Shown: positions 1 to 3,877 of the stretch, one piece after another
How the letters are laid out: every line of letters starts with the position of its first letter
Numbering within the stretch: the stretch's first letter is position 1
Assembly (NCBI GenBank): GCA_040752295.1
Contig: JBFMFE010000128.1
Coordinates: 1 to 6,971 of the forward strand
Length of the DNA stretch: 6,971 nucleotides
Source of the DNA: JBFMFE01 sp040752295
GTDB taxonomy: Bacteria > UBP15 > UBA6099 > JBFMBQ01
Direction of reading: 5' to 3'
The notes under the pieces: model-generated
What the model saw: only the letters and a program-made list of their open reading frames with translations
Told to the model about the DNA's origin: nothing
The model's database searches: none
Translations under genes and position numbers: made by a program

Positions 1-1
1 A

Positions 2-91
2 GGCGGCGATGACTCGCCGCAGTCCAAGGCGGATGACGTCGCAATCCATCGTGACGAAGAATGTGCGAAAGTTCACCAATTGATCGAGTAA
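2..91 (+). CDS. Possible C-terminal end of an unidentified upstream gene (partial)
   Basis: The reading frame beginning at base 2 is open from the window edge to a TAA at 89-91 and gives a hydrophilic tail of 29 residues ending in HQLIE. First codon positions are strongly G-rich, as in the real genes of this window, which favours this frame. A competing + frame, starting at base 3 and ending in TGA at 81-83, gives a basic tail ending in KFTN. An antisense frame in register is also open but has no ribosome binding site. The stop is followed directly by an A-tract and a stem-loop, which fits the end of a transcription unit. I do not recognise a family in so few residues, so both the frame and the existence of the gene are tentative. 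Confidence 0.3.
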   Translation, partial: GGDDSPQSKADDVAIHRDEECAKVHQLIE

Positions 92-125
92 AAAAAACAA
101 CGCCGCGTCCGCCAAAAGACGCGGC
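90..125 (-). terminator. Intrinsic terminator reading on the - strand
   Basis: Bases 102-109 (GCCGCGTC) pair perfectly with 118-125 (GACGCGGC), giving an 8-bp GC-rich stem with an 8-nt loop. Eight A residues at 90-97 lie just upstream. Read on the - strand this is a textbook intrinsic terminator: a strong stem, then GTTG, then a run of eight U. On the + strand the stem is followed by ATGAGACGG with no U-tract, so + strand termination would be poor. No - strand gene is visible to its right, so its natural role is unclear. It may block antisense transcription or act as a 3' stabilising hairpin for the gene ending at 91. Confidence 0.5.
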
Positions 126-174
126 ATGAGACGGCGACGCGATGATCGTGAGGAGCTGAACGCGGCATGAGACG
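119..174 (+). repeat. 15-nt direct repeat, two copies spaced 41 nt, spanning the metallophosphoesterase start
   Basis: The 15-mer ACGCGGCATGAGACG occurs at 119-133 and again at 160-174. The first copy supplies part of the right arm of the 102-125 hairpin. The second copy contains the ATG of the metallophosphoesterase. Each copy carries an ATG: the one at 126 opens a 14-codon frame (126-170) whose TGA overlaps the real start as ATGA. I see no ribosome binding site for that short frame, so it is not annotated as a gene, but a small local duplication is a reasonable reading. Confidence 0.6.
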
Positions 175-1003
175 AAAAAAGGAAAAGCCCGTGGTCGTCA
201 TCTCCGACCTCCACGTTGACCGTTGGGAGAACGGCAGAAAGGAGATGTTTTTCGAGTTTCTCGACCACGTCGTGAAAACGGCGAAGGAGATGTACGTCCT
301 GGGCGACATATTCGATTTTCCGCCGTTGAAGGGCGAAACGGTCTGGCCCGGTCACAGGGAGATCATCACGCGCCTGCGGTCGCTGCCGGAACGGGGAATA
401 CCCCTGACGTACGTCATCGGCAATCACGATCTTTCGCTGAGGGGCATCGAGCTTGACGAGGGCGGCTTCACGATGACGTACTGCGACAGGAAGCGCTGCC
501 TCGTGCGCGAAATATACGGCGCCCGCGTGTTCATGGACCACGGTCACTTTCACGATCCGCTTTTCAAGGAGCACATATACGACGCGATTGACTTTCTGCG
601 GAACGTGACGGGCGAGCCGGTGGACAGGCGCGCGGTGGACTTTTTCAGGGACGTGGTGAGGATTTTCCAGCGCGAGCCGAAGCGTAAGGCTGCGCCGGGT
701 CGAAAGGAACGAACCCCCGGCGAGGTCGGCGTCCCGGAGCGGTTCCTGAAGATATGGGAGGACGCGGCGGAGCAGGTGTCGAAGGAGATGCGGTGCGACG
801 CGGTGGTGTTCGGGCACACGCACGCGCCGGGAATCACGCCCGTCGCCGGGGGCGGAAAGTTGTACGTCAACTCGGGGGACTGGACGACGCACGCTACCTA
901 CGTTGAGTTTACGCCGGGGAAAATCTCGCTGCGCGACTGGACGGCCGCCGCGCCACTGAAGGAAGTCCCCATGCCCGTCAAGAGCAGCCGCGCTTACCGG
1001 TGA
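167..1003 (+). CDS. Calcineurin-like metallophosphoesterase, LpxH-related fold
   Basis: This 278-residue soluble protein has no signal peptide or membrane segment. It shows the full set of dinuclear-metal motifs of the calcineurin-like phosphoesterase superfamily: SDLH (D14, H16), GDIFDF (D47), GNHD (N86, H87, D88), DHGH (D124-H127) and GHTH (H217, H219), followed by NSGDW (235-239). The layout resembles UDP-2,3-diacylglucosamine hydrolases and relatives. Canonical LpxH has GNRDF where this protein has GNHDLS, so I do not call it LpxH and the substrate is unknown. Between the fourth and fifth motifs, residues 130-210 form an insertion that is probably a helical cap, with a Lys/Arg-rich loop near 169-184. 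The ATG at 167 is preceded by AGGAG (151-155) at a longish 11-nt spacing. A 307-nt gap separates it from the formate dehydrogenase genes, so it is probably a separate unit. Phosphodiesterase or nucleotide pyrophosphatase activity is an alternative to lipid A work. Confidence 0.88.
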   Translation: MRRKKEKPVVVISDLHVDRWENGRKEMFFEFLDHVVKTAKEMYVLGDIFDFPPLKGETVWPGHREIITRLRSLPERGIPLTYVIGNHDLSLRGIELDEGGFTMTYCDRKRCLVREIYGARVFMDHGHFHDPLFKEHIYDAIDFLRNVTGEPVDRRAVDFFRDVVRIFQREPKRKAAPGRKERTPGEVGVPERFLKIWEDAAEQVSKEMRCDAVVFGHTHAPGITPVAGGGKLYVNSGDWTTHATYVEFTPGKISLRDWTAAAPLKEVPMPVKSSRAYR

Positions 1004-1100
1004 GAGCAGGAAATATTTCCGTTCCTCGAAAACGGTCGGCTGAACCGCGATGATCCCCGCCTGAACGTCTTGAACTGTTTTTCCCTGCTGAAAAAGACTG

Positions 1101-1129
1101 TGGATTTATTTATCGCGTGCGGTTACAAT
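1101..1129 (+). promoter_or_regulatory. Weak sigma70-type promoter candidate for the formate dehydrogenase operon
   Basis: TACAAT at 1124-1129 matches the -10 consensus at five of six positions. The hexamer 17 bp upstream, TGGATT at 1101-1106, matches the -35 consensus at only three positions. The stretch 1091-1117 is AT-rich against its surroundings, as expected near a promoter. Transcription would start near 1136 and leave a leader of about 175 nt before the nuoE start. The -35 match is poor, so this is a candidate only. Confidence 0.3.
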
Positions 1130-1204
1130 GGTGCCGCGTGTTTGCGCGGATTCAAGTATGCGCTTGTGCGCGGATCGACTCGAAACAACGGCACGAAGAA
1201 CTCG

Positions 1205-1223
1205 CCGGGAAGGTCGTTTCCGG
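1205..1223 (+). other. Stem-loop in the nuoE leader
   Basis: CCGGGAA (1205-1211) pairs with TTTCCGG (1217-1223), seven pairs including one G-U, around a 5-nt loop GGTCG. It is followed by the tandem GACGGTG repeat rather than a U-tract, so it is not a terminator. It could be an mRNA stability or regulatory element, or chance in GC-rich DNA. Confidence 0.3.
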
Positions 1224-1310
1224 GACGGTGGACGGTGAAACTTGATTTTCCCGTACGGAAGCACGGCGTCCGGACGCACCCGGCGTTGAATCCGAGAGGA
1301 GGCGCGCGCG

Positions 1311-1775
1311 ATGGCGGATAACGGTCTCGAGAGGATCGTAGAGAAATACCGCGGGTCGCCGGGGGCGCTGATACCCGTTCTCCAGGAAGCGCAGGAGGCG
1401 CTCGGGTATCTTTCGCCGGAGACGCTGAAGGGTATCGCGCGGGGGCTGAAGACGCCGCTGAGCCGCGTGTACGGCGTGGCGACGTTCTACGCGCAGTTCC
1501 ACCTGAAGCCGAAGGGGAAGCACTCGATCAAGGTGTGCCAGGGCACGGCGTGTCACGTGAAGGGCGCGGGGAGGATACTTCAGACGCTGGAGAACCACCT
1601 CAAGGTGAAGGCGGGCAATCCCACGAAGGACATGCGGTTTCAGCTCGAGACGGTGGCGTGCCTCGGAACGTGTTTCCTCGCGCCCGTGGTTATGATTGAC
1701 ACGGATTACTACGGGACGCAGACGCCGAAGACGGCGCGGAAGATCACGAGGAAGTACGGCGCGGAAGAGTCATGA
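1311..1775 (+). CDS. nuoE: NADH dehydrogenase NuoE/HydC-like [2Fe-2S] subunit of the formate dehydrogenase complex
   Basis: This 154-residue protein is a typical full-length NuoE/HydC (24-kDa subunit) with a thioredoxin-like [2Fe-2S] fold. The N-terminal helical part (about 5-65) carries the family's PVLQEAQEALGYLS and VYGVATFYAQF signatures. The cluster ligands are C76 and C81 (CQGTAC, C-x4-C) and C117 and C121 (CLGTC, C-x3-C). In HydABC, Complex I and soluble formate dehydrogenases this subunit sits against the flavin subunit and takes part in electron exchange with NAD(H). The ATG at 1311 has a strong site, GAGAGGAGG at 1294-1302, with 8-nt spacing. It is the first gene of the formate dehydrogenase set. 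A 232-nt gap with a hairpin repeat separates it from nuoF, an unusual spacing for subunits of one complex. Its GC-rich codon use matches that of its neighbours. Confidence 0.95.
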   Translation: MADNGLERIVEKYRGSPGALIPVLQEAQEALGYLSPETLKGIARGLKTPLSRVYGVATFYAQFHLKPKGKHSIKVCQGTACHVKGAGRILQTLENHLKVKAGNPTKDMRFQLETVACLGTCFLAPVVMIDTDYYGTQTPKTARKITRKYGAEES

Positions 1776-1794
1776 TCGTTCGTTCAGAGGGATC

Positions 1795-1811
1795 GCGCGC
1801 CCGCGGCGCGC
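1795..1811 (+). other. GC-rich stem-loop just after nuoE
   Basis: GCGCGCC (1795-1801) pairs with GGCGCGC (1805-1811) across a 3-nt loop, 19 nt after the nuoE stop. No U-tract follows, so it is not a standard intrinsic terminator. It could stabilise the 3' end of a processed nuoE message or cause partial pausing. Confidence 0.4.
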
Positions 1812-1862
1812 TCGGGACTTATTGAGGTTATAAGTAATGGAAAATCTCCTCTCTCTTAAATT

Positions 1863-1938
1863 GCCTGTTGACAGGCTGGAAGCCTGTCCCACGATTACAG
1901 GAGAATCCTTTTTAAGTGGGACAGGCATCTTGCCTGTC
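1863..1938. repeat. REP/BIME-like inverted pair of 23-nt hairpin units
   Basis: Unit 1 (1870-1892) is a hairpin, GACAGGCT-GGA-AGCCTGTC, followed by CCAC. Unit 2 (1916-1938) is the same element inverted: GTGG followed by GACAGGCA-TCT-TGCCTGTC. The reverse complement of unit 2 matches unit 1 at 20 of 23 positions. Two of the three changes are a compensatory T-A to A-T swap at the closing stem pair, and the third is in the loop. The units are 23 nt apart and can also pair with each other through 11 bp (1882-1892 with 1916-1926). A further half-arm, GCCTGT at 1863-1868, can pair with 1871-1876. Paired, inverted short palindromes with an asymmetric tail are the hallmark of REP/BIME elements, which are mobilised by RAYT transposases. 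No transposase lies in the window. I recall closely similar repeats in many planctomycete-like and candidate-phylum genomes, but cannot verify this here. Confidence 0.8.
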
Positions 1939-2007
1939 GGAAAAATATCACCTTGTTTTCCTTTATTTTTGCAAACGTCAATAAGATAAGGCGAAGGGGA
2001 GCAGGCG

Positions 2008-3858
2008 ATGAAACCACTCGGGAACACGAGGGAACTTGAACGGATGAGGGAGAAGTTGAAGTCGGGGATAGACCCCGGGCGGGTTGTTGTGAGGGTCTGC
2101 ATGACCGGGTGCAAAGCCAAGGGCGCGGACGCGGTGGCGGAGGCGCTCAAGAGCGAAATCAGCCGGAAAAAGCTGACGAGGAAGGTGACGCTGCTCGAGA
2201 CGGGGTGCCACGGGTTCTGCTCGATGTCGCCGGTGGCGGTGGTTGACCCGGCGAACGTCTTCTACACGAGGCTGACGCCGGAGGACGCGCCGGAGATCGT
2301 GAACGAGACGCTCGTCAAGGGGAAGGTGATTGACCGGCTCCTCTACGTGAATCCCCTCACGGGCAAGAGGATCGTGAAGGAAGCGAACGTTCCGTTCTAC
2401 AGGAATCAGAAGAAGGTGGTCTTGAGGAACTGCGGGCGGATCGATCCGCAGAGGATCGAGGATTACCTTGCGGGGGGGGGATATTCGGCGCTGGCGAAGG
2501 CGCTGACGGCGATGAGTCCGGAGGAGGTGGTGGAGTCGGTTGCCGCGTCGGGGTTGAGGGGGCGCGGGGGCGCGGGGTTTCCGACGGGCGTGAAGTGGCG
2601 CCTCGCGCTGAAGGAGCGGAGGGAAAAGAAGTACCTCGTGTGCAACGCGGACGAGGGCGACCCCGGGGCGTTCATGGACAGAGCCGTGCTGGAGGGCGAC
2701 CCACACGCCGTGCTCGAGGGGATGCTGATCGGCGCATACGCCGTCGGGGCGACGGAAGGCTACATCTACGTGCGCGCCGAGTATCCGATCGCCATCAAAC
2801 ACTTGAGAATAGCGCTCGAGCAGATGCGCGCCCTCGGGCTTCTCGGCGGGAACATATTGGGGAGCGGTTTTTCGTTCGACGTGCACATCAAGGAGGGCGC
2901 CGGCGCGTTCGTGTGCGGCGAGGAGACGGCGCTGATGGCTTCCATCGAGGGCAGGCGGGGAATGCCGCGCGTGAGACCGCCGTTTCCGATACAGTCCGGT
3001 CTGTGGGGGTACCCCACGTGCATAAACAACGTTGAGACGCTTGCGAACGTGCCCGCGATAATGACGAAGGGGCACAGGTGGTACGCGGCGATGGGGACGG
3101 AGAAGAGCAAGGGGACGAAGATATTCGCGCTCGCGGGGATGATCAACAACACGGGGCTGGTCGAGGTGCCGATGGGGATCACGCTGAGGCGGATCATCTT
3201 CGACGTGGGCGGCGGGATACCCGACGGAAAGAAATTCAAGGCGGCGCTCACCGGGGGGCCTTCCGGCGGCTGCATCCCGGCAAAGTTCCTGGACCTTCCG
3301 ATTGACTACGAATCGCTTGCCCAGGTGGGGGCGATCATGGGCAGCGGCGGACTGATCATCATGGACGAGACGACCTGCATGGTGGACATCGCGAAGTACT
3401 TCATGACCTTCACGCAGAGCGAATCGTGCGGGAAGTGCGTGCCGTGCCGAATGGGAACCAAGCGGATGCTGGAGATGCTGACGCGCGTGAGCGAGGGGAA
3501 GGGAGAGATGAAGGACCTCGGGCTTCTGGAGGAGACGGCGGAGACCGTGAAGGACTCCTCGCTCTGCGGTCTGGGGCAGACGGCGCCGAACCCCGTGATC
3601 ACGACGCTGCGATACTTCAGGGACGAGTACGCGACGCACATAGAGAAGAAGAAGTGTCCAGCGCTCAAATGCAGGAGCCTCCTGACGTATACGATTGACC
3701 CGCAGTTGTGCAGGAAATGCCACCTGTGCGCCGAGTCGTGCCCGGCGGAGGCGATCGCGGGACGAAAGAAGGAAATTCACCAGGTGATCGAGGCGAAGTG
3801 CACGAAGTGCGGGACGTGCTACACGGTGTGTCCGTTCGACGCCGTGGTGCTTTCGTGA
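2008..3858 (+). CDS. nuoF: HydB-type NuoF: NAD(H)-binding FMN and iron-sulfur subunit of formate dehydrogenase
   Basis: This 616-residue flavoprotein has three parts. Residues about 25-110 form a thioredoxin-like [2Fe-2S] domain with C31, C35, C67 and C71. Residues about 130-540 are the NuoF core: the FMN loop GLRGRGGAGFPTG (182-194), the nucleotide-binding stretch CNADEGDPG (212-220), CGEE (303-306), and the N3-type [4Fe-4S] ligands C474, C477, C480 and C520. Residues about 555-615 are a ferredoxin domain with two C-x2-C-x2-C-x3-CP motifs (C568-C578 and C598-C608). Complex I NuoF (around 430-450 residues) lacks the two extra domains. This longer form is that of HydB/HndC in electron-bifurcating hydrogenases. 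It should exchange electrons between FMN and NAD(H) and link to NuoE, FdhA and possibly ferredoxin. The first ligand pair here is C-x3-C, one residue tighter than in NuoE. Codons 155-158 contain a run of nine G. The ATG at 2008 is fixed by AAGGGGAG at 1994-2001. fdhA starts 19 nt after the stop. Confidence 0.95.
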   Translation: MKPLGNTRELERMREKLKSGIDPGRVVVRVCMTGCKAKGADAVAEALKSEISRKKLTRKVTLLETGCHGFCSMSPVAVVDPANVFYTRLTPEDAPEIVNETLVKGKVIDRLLYVNPLTGKRIVKEANVPFYRNQKKVVLRNCGRIDPQRIEDYLAGGGYSALAKALTAMSPEEVVESVAASGLRGRGGAGFPTGVKWRLALKERREKKYLVCNADEGDPGAFMDRAVLEGDPHAVLEGMLIGAYAVGATEGYIYVRAEYPIAIKHLRIALEQMRALGLLGGNILGSGFSFDVHIKEGAGAFVCGEETALMASIEGRRGMPRVRPPFPIQSGLWGYPTCINNVETLANVPAIMTKGHRWYAAMGTEKSKGTKIFALAGMINNTGLVEVPMGITLRRIIFDVGGGIPDGKKFKAALTGGPSGGCIPAKFLDLPIDYESLAQVGAIMGSGGLIIMDETTCMVDIAKYFMTFTQSESCGKCVPCRMGTKRMLEMLTRVSEGKGEMKDLGLLEETAETVKDSSLCGLGQTAPNPVITTLRYFRDEYATHIEKKKCPALKCRSLLTYTIDPQLCRKCHLCAESCPAEAIAGRKKEIHQVIEAKCTKCGTCYTVCPFDAVVLS

Positions 3859-3877
3859 ATCGAAAGAGGTGCGTGAG

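Larger units (their letters stand above)
1004..1310 (+). other. Non-coding leader region upstream of the formate dehydrogenase genes
   Basis: I see no convincing gene in these 307 bases; the one + strand open frame here (from 1070) lacks a ribosome binding site and family features. Near the metallophosphoesterase stop lie a perfect AT-rich palindrome (GGAAATATTTCC, 1009-1020) and a weak 5-bp hairpin (1019-1035). Neither makes a convincing terminator. A U-rich hairpin (1078-1095, TTTTTC/GAAAAA) follows. Bases 1101-1129 hold a weak promoter candidate. Further down are a 7-bp stem-loop (1205-1223), a tandem GACGGTG doublet (1224-1237) and a 12-nt perfect palindrome GCGTCCGGACGC (1266-1277), 33 nt before the nuoE start. 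This is the obvious place for transcriptional control of the operon, but no known riboswitch or operator is recognisable. Confidence 0.6.
1776..2007 (+). other. Intergenic gap between nuoE and nuoF
   Basis: No credible gene is present in this gap. It opens with a GC-rich hairpin (1795-1811), then turns AT-rich from about 1815 to 1990, against the GC-rich coding DNA on both sides. It contains the inverted hairpin doublet at 1863-1938 and a T-rich stretch (1953-1970). A TATAAG at 1829-1834 resembles a -10 box but has no usable -35. TTGACA at 1868-1873 is a perfect -35 match but has no good -10 and is simply part of the repeat. The nuoF ribosome binding site, AAGGGGAG at 1994-2001, ends 6 nt before the ATG. 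Whether nuoF is transcribed through this gap or from its own promoter cannot be decided from sequence. Confidence 0.7.

Noticed and set aside
1266..1277. 12-nt perfect palindrome GCGTCCGGACGC as an operator
   Set aside because: A 12-nt palindrome is expected about once or twice by chance in 7 kb of GC-rich DNA. It has no second copy and matches no operator I know.
1070..1321. 83-codon + strand open frame upstream of nuoE
   Set aside because: It lacks a ribosome binding site and family features, and it overlaps the nuoE ribosome binding site and start. The region reads better as an untranslated leader.
1868..1896. TTGACA perfect -35 box as a promoter for nuoF
   Set aside because: No hexamer at 16-18 bp spacing resembles a -10 box, and TTGACA is contained in the repeat arms.
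1939..1970. GGAAAA/TTTTCC hairpin with a T-rich tail as a terminator after the repeat
   Set aside because: The stem is only 6 bp and AT-rich with an 11-nt loop, too weak for an intrinsic terminator, and it would cut nuoF off from upstream transcription.
1770..2150. 126-codon - strand open frame across the nuoE-nuoF gap
   Set aside because: The middle of its translation (GKMPVPL, GQASSL) is just the hairpin repeat read through, and its N-terminal part is antisense to nuoF. I recall such peptides as typical spurious products of this repeat type.
1978..3780. 600-codon open frame on the - strand opposite nuoF
   Set aside because: It is Arg/His/Pro/Val-rich with no family features and mirrors the GC-rich third positions of nuoF. 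The + strand gene has unmistakable FMN, NAD and Fe-S motifs.
3869..3877. GTG at 3869 as the fdhA start
   Set aside because: It overlaps the AGAGG ribosome binding site that is ideally placed for ATG 3878, and it would have no site of its own.
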